Below are positions 1 to 6,785 of a stretch of 7,393 nucleotides of DNA, piece by piece (the first letter of the stretch is position 1; each line of letters starts with the position of its first letter). The DNA comes from Burkholderiaceae bacterium. GTDB taxonomy: Bacteria; Pseudomonadota; Gammaproteobacteria; Burkholderiales; Burkholderiaceae. Location: contig JALREG010000163.1 of NCBI GenBank assembly GCA_023253905.1, positions 1 through 7,393 on the forward strand, written 5' to 3'. Position numbers and translations under genes: made by a program. Below the pieces are notes generated by a model that was not told the origin of the DNA, did no database searches, and was given only the letters and a program-made list of their open reading frames with translations.

Positions 1-1512
1 GGATGGCGCATGCGGCTCAATCTCGCGCGGGCGCTGTTTGCACCAGCCGACCTGCTGCTCCGTGATGAACCCACCAACCACCTCGACCTCGATGCCGTGT
101 TGTGGCTTGAGCGCTGGCTGGTGCGATCCGCGTGCACCATGGTGATCGTGTCGCACGATCGAGACTTCCTCGATCGCGTCGTGAAGTGTTGCCTTCATAT
201 TGATGAGGGCCGACTCATGCGCTTTGCGGGGGGGTATAGCGATTTCGAAAGGCAGCGCGCAGCCCGCGCTGCACAGGCTGCGCGAGAGCGCGAATCTACG
301 GCAGCGCGGGCTGCCCATCTCGAATCATTCATCCGGCGATTCCGTGCGCAGGCAACCCGGGCGCGTCAAGTGCAAAGCCGTATCAAGGCGCTGGAGCGTA
401 TGGCCGAGGTGGAAGTGGTACGGGCGTTGAGTGGTGTTGATATCGAGCTCGCCTCGGCCGAAGACTGTCCAGAGCATCTCGTGCTGGTCGAGCGTCTCGG
501 CGCCGGCTATCAGCAGACACCGGTTGTGCAGGTACAGCAGCTGCAGATTGAACGTGGCGCGAGAATCGGCGTCCTGGGCCGGAACGGAGCGGGCAAGACC
601 ACGCTCATCCGCACCCTGGTGGGCGAGCTGCCGCCGGTATCAGGCGAGATCACCATCGCGCGCGGGCTGCGGGTAGGCTATTTCGCCCAGCAGGGGGTTG
701 ACGCGCTGCGGGATGACGAGTCGGCCCTGCGCCATTTGCAGCGGCTCGCACCCGAACAGCGCGAACAGGCCTTACGCGACTTTCTCGGACGTTTCGGCTT
801 TCGCGGCGAAGACGCAACCCGCTCTGTCGGACCGATGTCGGGCGGCGAAAAAGCTCGCCTTCTGTTTGCCCTGCTTGCCTGGCAGCGCCCGCAGCTGCTG
901 GTGCTTGATGAGCCGACCAACCATCTCGATGCGCAGACGCGCGACTCCCTTGCCGACGCGCTAGCCCGGTTTGACGGCGCACTTCTGCTGGTCTCCCACG
1001 ACAGGTATCTGCTGCGAGCGAGCGTGGACCGATTCGTCATCGTGGCCGACGGCACACTCACCGATTATGACGGTGACCTGGACGACTATGACGCCTGGAT
1101 CGCACAACGCCGCGGTGATGTGGCCATCGCGACCGCCCCGCCGCCGGGTGGCGATAGCGCAGAGCGCGTCGCGGCCGCCCCCCTTCCCGATTCGGCATCA
1201 GCCGTTGACCGTCGAACCGAACGCCGGCTTGCCGCGGAACGGCGGGTGGCGCTCGCGAACCTCACCCGAGCCATCGATGCCGAAATTCGTGCGATCGAGA
1301 CCCGCCTCAAGACGCTTGAATCCGAATTAGCCCACGCGGAGGCCGCCCTACAGGACCCTACGCTTTACGGGCCTGGCACGGATGGAGCAAAAGTGGCCGG
1401 ACTGAACCGACAGCGCGCTGCGCTCGCCCGCGAAAAAGACGATGCCGAAACCCGCTGGCTGGAACTTCAAACCCAGCGCGACGAGCAGGTCACAGCCTTT
1501 GACGCAGCCTAG
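1..1512 (+). CDS. yheS: ABC-F family ATPase, YheS-like (5' end missing)
   Basis: This is a soluble ABC-F protein: two nucleotide-binding domains (NBDs) on one chain and no membrane segments. The family acts on ribosomes as translation factors. The reading frame is open from base 1 and begins GGWRMR, the tail of the first ABC signature, so the ATG at position 10 is internal. The Walker A of the first domain lies outside the window. Visible in order are the NBD1 Walker B/D-loop DEPTNHLD (about 64-87), its H-loop SHD (about 151-159), and a charged helical linker rich in Arg and Ala (about 247-430). NBD2 follows with Walker A GRNGAGKT (577-600), signature SGGEK (about 838-852), Walker B with DEPTNHLD (about 895-930) and H-loop His at 997. 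The tail after about 1200 looks like a coiled coil, with the TLYG element usual in YheS-type proteins. About 503 residues are visible; E. coli YheS has about 637. One oddity is Arg in place of the usual Leu just before the NBD1 Walker B Asp. The subfamily is less certain than ABC-F membership. Confidence 0.87.
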   Translation, partial: GWRMRLNLARALFAPADLLLRDEPTNHLDLDAVLWLERWLVRSACTMVIVSHDRDFLDRVVKCCLHIDEGRLMRFAGGYSDFERQRAARAAQAARERESTAARAAHLESFIRRFRAQATRARQVQSRIKALERMAEVEVVRALSGVDIELASAEDCPEHLVLVERLGAGYQQTPVVQVQQLQIERGARIGVLGRNGAGKTTLIRTLVGELPPVSGEITIARGLRVGYFAQQGVDALRDDESALRHLQRLAPEQREQALRDFLGRFGFRGEDATRSVGPMSGGEKARLLFALLAWQRPQLLVLDEPTNHLDAQTRDSLADALARFDGALLLVSHDRYLLRASVDRFVIVADGTLTDYDGDLDDYDAWIAQRRGDVAIATAPPPGGDSAERVAAAPLPDSASAVDRRTERRLAAERRVALANLTRAIDAEIRAIETRLKTLESELAHAEAALQDPTLYGPGTDGAKVAGLNRQRAALAREKDDAETRWLELQTQRDEQVTAFDAA

Positions 1513-1526
1513 CTCTCGGTCGCATC

Positions 1527-2162
1527 TTAGCTCTTAGGCGCAAGCGCCGCTTTGCGATCGGCGTTGACCCGCTGGACCGACGCGCGCTCCCCGAGCAGCT
1601 TGAGGTAATCACGCACCGGAAAGGCTGCCATCAGGTCTTCGCCATAGATCGTTTTGCTCGCCAGTGAAACCAGGGGCAGGTGCACGAGGCCCGCACAGTC
1701 GGCGTAGCTGAACCGGTCACCTGCCAGGTAAGGGCCGAATCGCGCGAGTTTTCCGAAGGCGTCGATCACTTTCACGAGATCGGTGCGGGTTTGCGCGATC
1801 AGTTCATCGGTGGCCGTGCCGCCAAAGAACGCTTTGCCGTACAGACGCCGTGCGGTGAGCTCAACATGGGTTTCCAGATAGGCCACGATCTCTCGAATCT
1901 TGGCCCGCTGCCACGGATCGGCGGGCAGGAGTGCGGGCTCGGGTTGGAGGTCCTCGAGGTACTCGATGATGACCTGAGACTCCGAGAGTGGACCGTGCTC
2001 GGTCTCGATAAAGGGGATCTTGCCGAGCGGACTGAGCGCGAGCGTTGCGGCATCCTTGCTGGCACGGTTGTACACCTCCTCAAATGGCAGGCCCTTCTCG
2101 AGGAGTGCGACCTTCACCTTGTTGTAGTAATTGCTCACCGCAAAACCGTGCAGTCTGATCAT
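1527..2162 (-). CDS. Glutathione S-transferase family protein
   Basis: This is a cytosolic GST-like protein of 211 residues, a normal family length. The N-terminal thioredoxin-fold half starts with a beta strand (IRLHGF), followed by AVSNYYNKVKVALLEKG. Ser10 in that segment sits where Ser-type GSTs place the catalytic serine. The cis-proline segment GKIPF (Pro50) and the glutathione-contacting Glu61-Ser62 in LSESQVIIEYLED are present. The all-helical C-terminal half contains the SYAD capping box (about 152-155) typical of the fold. Two ATG codons are adjacent, at 2165 and 2162. I prefer the second because GGGGAG on the minus strand (2174-2169) lies 6 nt from it and only 3 nt from the first. 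The gene is transcribed away from the fatty-acid operon and ends 14 bp from the converging ABC-F gene. The substrate cannot be read from the sequence. A stress or isomerase role is equally possible. Confidence 0.9.
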   Translation of the reverse strand: MIRLHGFAVSNYYNKVKVALLEKGLPFEEVYNRASKDAATLALSPLGKIPFIETEHGPLSESQVIIEYLEDLQPEPALLPADPWQRAKIREIVAYLETHVELTARRLYGKAFFGGTATDELIAQTRTDLVKVIDAFGKLARFGPYLAGDRFSYADCAGLVHLPLVSLASKTIYGEDLMAAFPVRDYLKLLGERASVQRVNADRKAALAPKS

Positions 2163-2168
2163 CATCGT

Positions 2169-2174
2169 CTCCCC
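2169..2174 (-). promoter_or_regulatory. Shine-Dalgarno of the GST gene
   Basis: GGGGAG reads on the minus strand, followed by ACG and then two consecutive ATG codons. Spacing is 3 nt to the first ATG and 6 nt to the second, which favours the second (2162) as the start. No clear minus-strand -10/-35 pair was found in the 94 bp upstream. Confidence 0.55.
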
Positions 2175-2207
2175 GACTCAAAAGTGGTGGGTCGTCAACG
2201 TGTTCTG

Positions 2208-2215
2208 CCACGTGG
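2208..2215. repeat. CCACGTGG perfect palindrome in divergent intergenic region
   Basis: An 8-bp perfect palindrome lies in the 94-bp region between the divergent GST and 3-hydroxyacyl-CoA dehydrogenase genes. The core ACGTG also occurs 12 bp to the left (2198-2202) in the same direction. It sits upstream of the putative -10 at 2248, where an operator could affect both genes. Eight bases can arise by chance, so this is only a candidate regulatory site. Confidence 0.2.
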
Positions 2216-2247
2216 ACTCCAGCGCGGAGTGTAGCGTGCCCGCCGGT

Positions 2248-2253
2248 TACAAT
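2248..2253 (+). promoter_or_regulatory. Putative -10 box (TACAAT) of the acyl-CoA operon, leaderless geometry
   Basis: TACAAT matches the sigma-70 -10 consensus at five of six bases and ends 6 nt before the ATG at 2260. Transcription would be expected to start at or within a base or two of the ATG. There is no Shine-Dalgarno in the few bases between, which fits a leaderless message. No good -35 hexamer is seen 16-18 bp upstream. The same arrangement occurs in front of the DUF1178 gene. Confidence 0.45.
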
Positions 2254-2259
2254 TGGGCC

Positions 2260-3792
2260 ATGAAACCCACACCCTTCCAACGAATCGGCGTCGTCGGTAG
2301 CGGCGTCATGGGCCGCGGCATTGCGCAGATCTTCGCGCAGGCGGGCATTCCCGTGCGACTGTTCGATAGCCATGCGCCCGCTCTGGCGGCTGCGGTGCAG
2401 TCGCTCGCCGGTGTGTTCAGCCTGCTTCAGGACAAAGGGCGGCTGACCGCCGACCAGGCGCAGGCTGCTGTCCAACGAATCCTGCCCGCACAGGCTCTGG
2501 CCGATCTCGCTGACTGCGACCTGGTCATCGAGGCGATCGTCGAGCGGCTCGATGCCAAGCGCGAACTTCTTGCCAACCTCGATGACGTGCTCGCCACAGG
2601 GGCGGTGATCGCCAGCAATACGTCCTCGCTATCCATCACTGCCATCGCCGCGAGCAGCCGTCATCCTGAGCGGGTGGCGGGCTACCATTTCTTCAACCCT
2701 GTGCCGCTGATGCGCATTGTCGAGGTCATTGGCGGCCCGCGCACCGAGCCAGGCATTCTCGACAAGCTCTGCGCGCTGGCAGAACTCGCCGGGCACCAGG
2801 CCGTGCGCGCGCAGGATACGCCGGGATTCATCGTCAATCACGCCGGACGCGGCTTCGGCACCGAGGCCCTGCGGTTGCTCGGCGAAGGCGTCGCCGACCC
2901 CGCCACCATCGACCGCATCATGCGCGAGCAGGTGAACATCGATGGCAGTGGGTTCAAGCTCGGCCCCTTCGAGCTCATGGACCTCACCGGACTCGACGTG
3001 TCGCACCCGGTGATGGAATCCATTTACCGCCAGTATTTCGACGAGCCCCGCTTTCGGCCCTCCGTCATCGCAGCGCAGCGAAATGTTGCGGGGCTCCACG
3101 GGCGCAAGCGAGGCGAGGGCTGGTATCGCCACGTTGACGGCAAACAGCAAAATCCGCCCGAGCCCGCCTCCCCCGCAGTTGGGTCGCTGCCGCCTGTCTG
3201 GATCGCTCCCGGCCCTCACCACGGCGCACTGGGCGCGCTGGTCGCCGATCTCGGCGGACGGGTCGACACAAGCCCTGAACCAGGCACCGAGTCACTGATT
3301 CTTCTCGCCCCGCTTGGCCACGACGCCACCCACGCCTGTCGCGACTGGCCGGCCGAGCGCGCCGTCGCCATTGACACGTTTTTTGAAGTCGCTAAGGGCG
3401 CGTGCCAGCGCAGAACGCTCATGACCACGCCGGCCACCCGCACCGACTACCGCAATGCGGCGCACTCGCTGTTTACAGCAGACGGCGTTCGCGTTTCGGT
3501 GATTCGCGACAGCGCAGGTTTTGTAGCGCCGCGAATTCTCGCGATGATCGTTGCAATTGGCTGTGAGATTGCCCAGCAGCGTATTGCTTCCCCTGCCGAT
3601 ATTGACACCGCGGTCAGGCTGGGCCTCGGCTATCCCGCAGGGCCGCTCACCCTCGGCGACAAGCTAGGCGCGATGCGCCTCACGCAGCTGCTTGACGAGA
3701 TTCATCAGATCACCGCCGATCCACGCTACCGGCCCAGTATGTGGCTGCGTCGCCGCGCCAAACTGGGCCTTTCACTTCTTCATCCCGACTGA
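2260..3792 (+). CDS. 3-hydroxyacyl-CoA dehydrogenase (PaaH/PaaC-type)
   Basis: This NAD-dependent enzyme of 510 residues oxidises a 3-hydroxyacyl-CoA to the 3-ketoacyl-CoA, the third step of beta-oxidation. The N-terminal Rossmann fold has RIGVVGSGVMG, with glycines 13, 15 and 18. Family catalytic positions are in place: Ser122 in SNTSSLS, His143 in GYHFFNPVPLM, Glu155 twelve residues later, and Asn193 in TPGFIVNHAG. A first dehydrogenase C-terminal domain spans about 187-291 (FKLGPFELMDLTGLD) and ends in GRKRGEGWY. A middle segment of about 310-400 lacks an obvious glycine motif. A second C-terminal domain runs from about 413 to 505 (GLGYPAGPLTLGDKLG). This two-domain architecture and length fit PaaH/PaaC-like enzymes. 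The open frame extends upstream to 2131, but homology begins at the ATG at 2260, which also fits the TACAAT box. The phosphotransferase gene starts 3 bp after the stop, so the genes are probably one operon. Chain-length preference is unknown. Confidence 0.93.
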   Translation: MKPTPFQRIGVVGSGVMGRGIAQIFAQAGIPVRLFDSHAPALAAAVQSLAGVFSLLQDKGRLTADQAQAAVQRILPAQALADLADCDLVIEAIVERLDAKRELLANLDDVLATGAVIASNTSSLSITAIAASSRHPERVAGYHFFNPVPLMRIVEVIGGPRTEPGILDKLCALAELAGHQAVRAQDTPGFIVNHAGRGFGTEALRLLGEGVADPATIDRIMREQVNIDGSGFKLGPFELMDLTGLDVSHPVMESIYRQYFDEPRFRPSVIAAQRNVAGLHGRKRGEGWYRHVDGKQQNPPEPASPAVGSLPPVWIAPGPHHGALGALVADLGGRVDTSPEPGTESLILLAPLGHDATHACRDWPAERAVAIDTFFEVAKGACQRRTLMTTPATRTDYRNAAHSLFTADGVRVSVIRDSAGFVAPRILAMIVAIGCEIAQQRIASPADIDTAVRLGLGYPAGPLTLGDKLGAMRLTQLLDEIHQITADPRYRPSMWLRRRAKLGLSLLHPD

Positions 3793-3795
3793 ACC

Positions 3796-4914
3796 ATGAC
3801 CAACGCTGCCGACCGCCCCGCGCCAGGTGCCCACGCCAGTGGGTCTGACGAGCCCGAATTTGACGGGACGATGCCGGTGCCCGAGCGACATCAAATTGAC
3901 ACGCAGCGACTGGGGCAGTGGCTGCGCAACCATCTACCCGGTTTTTCGGGCGAACTGCGTGCGCAGATTTTCAAGGGTGGGCAGTCCAACCCCACGTACC
4001 TGCTGTCATCGCCAACTGGCACCTGGGTGATGCGGGCAAAGCCGGGGCCGGTGGCCAAGCTCCTGCCGTCTGCGCATGCCATCGAGCGAGAGTTCCGTGT
4101 GCTGTCCGCGCTCGCGCATACTGAAGTACCCGTCGCACGGGTGTTCTGCCTCTGCGAAGATGAATCCGTGATCGGTCGCGCGTTCTATGTGATGGAACAT
4201 GTGCAGGGACGCGTGCTGTGGGATCAATCGCTCCCCGGTTTTTCAACCACAGATCGCGCCGCGCTTTACGACGAGATGAACCGGGTGATGGCAGCGCTCC
4301 ACTCCATTGACCCGGCTTCCATTGGTCTGGCCGACTACGGCCGTCCCGGCAACTATTTTTCGCGGCAAATTGGCCGTTGGACCAAGCAGTACCAGGCATC
4401 GGAAACCGAGCACATTGAATCCATGCACCAGCTGATCGACTGGCTGCCCGCGCATATCCCAGCCTCCGATGAAATCTCGATCGTGCATGGCGATTACCGC
4501 ATGGACAACCTGATTTTTGAGGCGCATTCAACTCGCGCACGAGCGGTACTCGATTGGGAACTCTCAACGCTCGGCCATCCCCTCGCCGATTTCTCCTATC
4601 ACTGCATGTCGTGGCGCATTCCGCCCGGCACCTTTCGAGGTATTGGCGGGCTCGATCTCGCGGCGTTGGGCATTCCATCCGAGAACGACTACATCGCCCG
4701 CTATTGCCAACGGACCGGACGCGACCTGGCATCCGTACTCGAGCACTGGGATTTCTATCTCGCCTACAACATGTTCAGGCTGGCGGCCATCCTGCAGGGC
4801 ATCGTCAAGCGGGTGGTTGACGGCACTGCCTCGAATACGCAGGCGCCTGCCACCATCGAGCGCGTCAGGCCGCTCGCCGAAATGGGCTGGCAGATCGCGC
4901 GCGGCGTTCGATAA
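3796..4914 (+). CDS. Phosphotransferase family protein (ACAD10/11 N-domain-like, LvaA type), probable 4-hydroxyacyl-CoA kinase
   Basis: This 372-residue protein has the aminoglycoside-phosphotransferase (APH) kinase fold. Residues 60-70 form the nucleotide loop ([11 protein letters not shown]), followed by a beta strand WVMRAKP. VMEHVQG (132-138) looks like the hinge. The catalytic loop is HGDYRMDN, with Asp233 and Asn238, and the metal-binding Asp253 is in [19 protein letters not shown]. That stretch is typical of the branch related to the N-terminal kinase domain of animal ACAD10/ACAD11, not of antibiotic-resistance enzymes. In that branch and in Pseudomonas putida LvaA the substrate is the 4-hydroxyl of a 4-hydroxyacyl-CoA. 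The gene lies between an acyl-CoA dehydrogenase of the matching ACAD11 type and a 3-hydroxyacyl-CoA dehydrogenase, which supports that role by inference. The start is 3 bp after the previous stop and has no Shine-Dalgarno, so translation may be coupled. The first 25 or so residues look disordered, and Met26 (3871) is an alternative start. Confidence 0.88.
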   Translation: MTNAADRPAPGAHASGSDEPEFDGTMPVPERHQIDTQRLGQWLRNHLPGFSGELRAQIFKGGQSNPTYLLSSPTGTWVMRAKPGPVAKLLPSAHAIEREFRVLSALAHTEVPVARVFCLCEDESVIGRAFYVMEHVQGRVLWDQSLPGFSTTDRAALYDEMNRVMAALHSIDPASIGLADYGRPGNYFSRQIGRWTKQYQASETEHIESMHQLIDWLPAHIPASDEISIVHGDYRMDNLIFEAHSTRARAVLDWELSTLGHPLADFSYHCMSWRIPPGTFRGIGGLDLAALGIPSENDYIARYCQRTGRDLASVLEHWDFYLAYNMFRLAAILQGIVKRVVDGTASNTQAPATIERVRPLAEMGWQIARGVR

Positions 4915-4963
4915 CGCCGCCGACTTGCCCGACCTCATCAGCCGTCTATCAAGCACCGATATC

Positions 4964-4967
4964 GGAG
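4964..4967 (+). promoter_or_regulatory. Shine-Dalgarno (GGAG) of the acyl-CoA dehydrogenase gene
   Basis: GGAG lies 5 nt before the ATG at 4973. The frame is open upstream as far as 4517, inside the kinase gene, so this site helps decide the start. Homology to ACAD proteins also begins at 4973. Confidence 0.6.
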
Positions 4968-4972
4968 CCCTC

Positions 4973-6241
4973 ATGTCATTCCAATTTTCCCCGCGCAGTC
5001 TCGATCTTCAGGGCCGACTCAAAGCCTTCATGGATCAGCACATTTACCCGAATGAACACCGGTTCGAGGAGGAAGTCGCCGCGAACCGCCGTGCCGGCAA
5101 TGTCTGGGTCGCCACCCGGCTGATTGACGAACTCAAGCCAATCGCGCGCGAGGCGGGTCTTTGGAACCTGTTCCTGCCACGATCGGCGCGCGTGCCCGAA
5201 GGCCTGTCAAATCTTGACTACGCGCCTCTTTGCGAGATCATGGGTCGGGTTCACTGGGCGCCCGAGGTCTTCAACTGCTCAGCGCCCGATACGGGCAACA
5301 TGGAAACCTTTGAGCGCTACGCGAGCGAATCGCTTAAACGCCAGTGGCTAGACCCACTGCTACGAGGCGAGATCCGCTCGGCGTTTGCGATGACCGAGCC
5401 GGGCGTCGCCTCATCAGATGCCACCAACATCGAGTCCACCATCGTTCGTGAAGGTGATCATTACCGCATCAACGGGCGAAAGTGGTGGACTTCCGGCGCA
5501 CCGGATCCGCGCTGCAAGGTTTTTATTTTCATGGGTAAGACCGACCCCTCCGCGCCGCGGCATCAACAGCAGTCGATGATCATCATCCCGGCAGACACGC
5601 CGGGCATCACCATCGTTCGTCCGCTCACCGTCTATGGCTTCGATGATGCCCCTCACGGGCATGCTGAAGTCGTGTTCACCGATGTTCGTGTTCCTGTCGA
5701 TAATGTGCTGCTCGGCGAGGGCCGTGGCTTCGAAATCGCGCAGGGACGTCTGGGCCCGGGCCGGATCCATCATTGCATGCGCCAGATCGGCGTCGCGGAG
5801 CGGGGGCTCGAACTCATGTGCAAGCGGCTGATGTCGCGCGTCGCCTTCGGCAAGCGAATCTCCGAGCACTCGGTCTGGCATGAGCGAATCGCCGAATCAC
5901 GCTGCATGATCGATCAGGCACGCCTCATGACCTTGCAGGCTGCACACATGATGGACACCGTGGGCAACAAGGTGGCGCGACGCGAAATCGCCATGATCAA
6001 GGTGATTGCGCCCAATGTAGCGGGCAAGGTGCTGGATTGGGCAATTCAGGCCCATGGCGGAGGCGGCGTGAGCGACGATTTTCCGCTTGCCGCCATGTGG
6101 GCGCATTCGCGTACGCTACGCTTTGCCGATGGCCCAGACGAGGTGCACCGCGCGGCCATTGCCAAACTGGAAATCGCGCGTCACACCCCTGTGCCGGGCA
6201 ACGCTGACCGGGTTGAGATTCCGGTTACGCGAGGGTCATGA
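4973..6241 (+). CDS. Acyl-CoA dehydrogenase family protein, ACAD10/11-type (LvaC-like)
   Basis: This 422-residue flavoprotein of the acyl-CoA dehydrogenase fold has a helical N-domain (about 1-130). A beta domain with the flavin-contacting segment [15 protein letters not shown] (138-152) and WWTSGA (171-176) follows, then a helical C-domain (about 255-405). [17 protein letters not shown] (261-277), [32 protein letters not shown] and the [13 protein letters not shown] region follow in the order seen in the C-terminal half of animal ACAD11. Near the C-terminus [10 protein letters not shown] places Asp386 where medium-chain acyl-CoA dehydrogenase has its catalytic Glu, an exchange shared with ACAD10/11. 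In animal ACAD10/11 and bacterial LvaC, such enzymes convert a 4-phosphoacyl-CoA to an enoyl-CoA. The neighbouring kinase gene supports that reaction here; ordinary alpha,beta-dehydrogenation is the alternative. It starts 58 bp after the kinase gene and probably ends the operon. Confidence 0.92.
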   Translation: MSFQFSPRSLDLQGRLKAFMDQHIYPNEHRFEEEVAANRRAGNVWVATRLIDELKPIAREAGLWNLFLPRSARVPEGLSNLDYAPLCEIMGRVHWAPEVFNCSAPDTGNMETFERYASESLKRQWLDPLLRGEIRSAFAMTEPGVASSDATNIESTIVREGDHYRINGRKWWTSGAPDPRCKVFIFMGKTDPSAPRHQQQSMIIIPADTPGITIVRPLTVYGFDDAPHGHAEVVFTDVRVPVDNVLLGEGRGFEIAQGRLGPGRIHHCMRQIGVAERGLELMCKRLMSRVAFGKRISEHSVWHERIAESRCMIDQARLMTLQAAHMMDTVGNKVARREIAMIKVIAPNVAGKVLDWAIQAHGGGGVSDDFPLAAMWAHSRTLRFADGPDEVHRAAIAKLEIARHTPVPGNADRVEIPVTRGS

Positions 6242-6306
6242 AGCGTATTCGAGCGAACAACGGCGTGCGTGAAGAGGAAGCACCGCCCTTCCCGCACCCG
6301 CACTTA

Positions 6307-6759
6307 TTACTGAACCGGACCCTTGAGAGCGGCGGGCAGCGGCAAGGCAAGCACTTCGATCCCTTCGTCAGCCAGTGCGGCCGTTTCGTCCGCACTGGCG
6401 GTGCCGCGAATCGCCCGCTCTTCAGCTTCACGGTAATGAATTTTTCTCGCCTCTTCAGCAAACCGTGCGCCCACGTCTTCAGTGCTTTCAATAATCTGGC
6501 GCGCCATCTGCATCCACATCGCCTGGATCTGGTCGCGGGCCATTTGCGATGGATGCGCGGCGGGCTCCGGGGCCGCGCGCTCAGCCTGGCTATGAGACAG
6601 ATTCAAGCGCGGCGCAGAGAGCATTTTGCGAAGCGAACGGCTACCGCAAAACGGGCACTCCACGAGCGACTCGGCAATCTGTCGTTCGTATTCAGCTTCC
6701 GACGCAAACCAGCCTTCGAAACGGTGGTCGGCCTCACAACAGAGATCAAAGACTTTCAT
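6307..6759 (-). CDS. DUF1178 family protein
   Basis: This 150-residue soluble protein matches the DUF1178 family, whose function is unknown. The N-terminus has Cys7, Cys8 and His12 (CCEADHRFEGWF), followed by the pair Cys35-Cys38 in ECPFCGS. Together these look like a small zinc ribbon. A variable Ala/Pro-rich link (about 57-72) follows, then the conserved C-terminal block STEDVGARFAEEARKIHYREAEERAIRGTAS (92-122) and DEGIEVLALPLP. The length is normal for the family. The gene converges on the acyl-CoA dehydrogenase gene and starts 26 bp from the divergent mnmH start. No Shine-Dalgarno precedes the ATG, and TACAAT lies 7 nt upstream on the same strand, which suggests a leaderless transcript. 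Nothing here links it to lipid metabolism. Confidence 0.9.
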   Translation of the reverse strand: MKVFDLCCEADHRFEGWFASEAEYERQIAESLVECPFCGSRSLRKMLSAPRLNLSHSQAERAAPEPAAHPSQMARDQIQAMWMQMARQIIESTEDVGARFAEEARKIHYREAEERAIRGTASADETAALADEGIEVLALPLPAALKGPVQ

Positions 6760-6766
6760 GAAGTCG

Positions 6767-6772
6767 ATTGTA
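6767..6772 (-). promoter_or_regulatory. Putative -10 box (TACAAT) of the DUF1178 gene, leaderless geometry
   Basis: On the minus strand TACAAT is followed by seven bases (CGACTTC) and then the ATG at 6759. The spacing predicts a transcription start at the ATG. No -35 of good quality was recognised. The box lies in the 26-bp divergent gap and shares base 6772 with the mnmH ribosome-binding site on the other strand. Confidence 0.45.
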
Positions 6773-6777
6773 AGGGG
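6772..6777 (+). promoter_or_regulatory. Shine-Dalgarno (AAGGGG) of mnmH
   Basis: AAGGGG lies 8 nt before the ATG at 6786 and supports that start. Because the gap to the divergent gene is only 26 bp, the promoter of mnmH must lie partly or wholly within the 5' coding region of the DUF1178 gene. No clear promoter was seen there. Confidence 0.55.
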
Positions 6778-6785
6778 TTTGTACG

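Noticed and set aside
1535..1556. GC-rich inverted repeat (GGCGCAAGCGCC) just past the ABC-F stop as an intrinsic terminator
   Set aside because: The loop leaves only about 4 bp of stem, no T-run follows, and it lies in GST coding sequence.
1680..2234. Plus-strand 184-codon ORF antisense to the GST gene
   Set aside because: The GST frame carries all the conserved motifs, and the antisense product shows none.
2131..2259. Upstream extension of the 3-hydroxyacyl-CoA dehydrogenase frame
   Set aside because: It would overlap the divergent GST start. The Rossmann fold begins right after the ATG at 2260.
3971..4732. Minus-strand 253-codon ORF inside the kinase gene
   Set aside because: Arg/Cys-rich shadow of a clear kinase coding frame, with no domain signal. 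Long antisense ORFs are expected at this GC content.
3796..4914. Aminoglycoside resistance kinase
   Set aside because: The fold is APH-like, but the motifs and the acyl-CoA gene neighbours place it with ACAD10/11-type kinases.
4517..4972. Upstream extension of the acyl-CoA dehydrogenase frame into the kinase gene
   Set aside because: The added residues are the out-of-frame shadow of the kinase. ACAD homology and a GGAG site both support the start at 4973.
6274..6306. Weak hairpin (GGAAG/CTTCC) in the convergent gap between the acyl-CoA dehydrogenase and DUF1178 genes
   Set aside because: A 5-bp stem with no U-tract on either strand is not enough to call a terminator. Nothing else was seen in this 65-bp gap.
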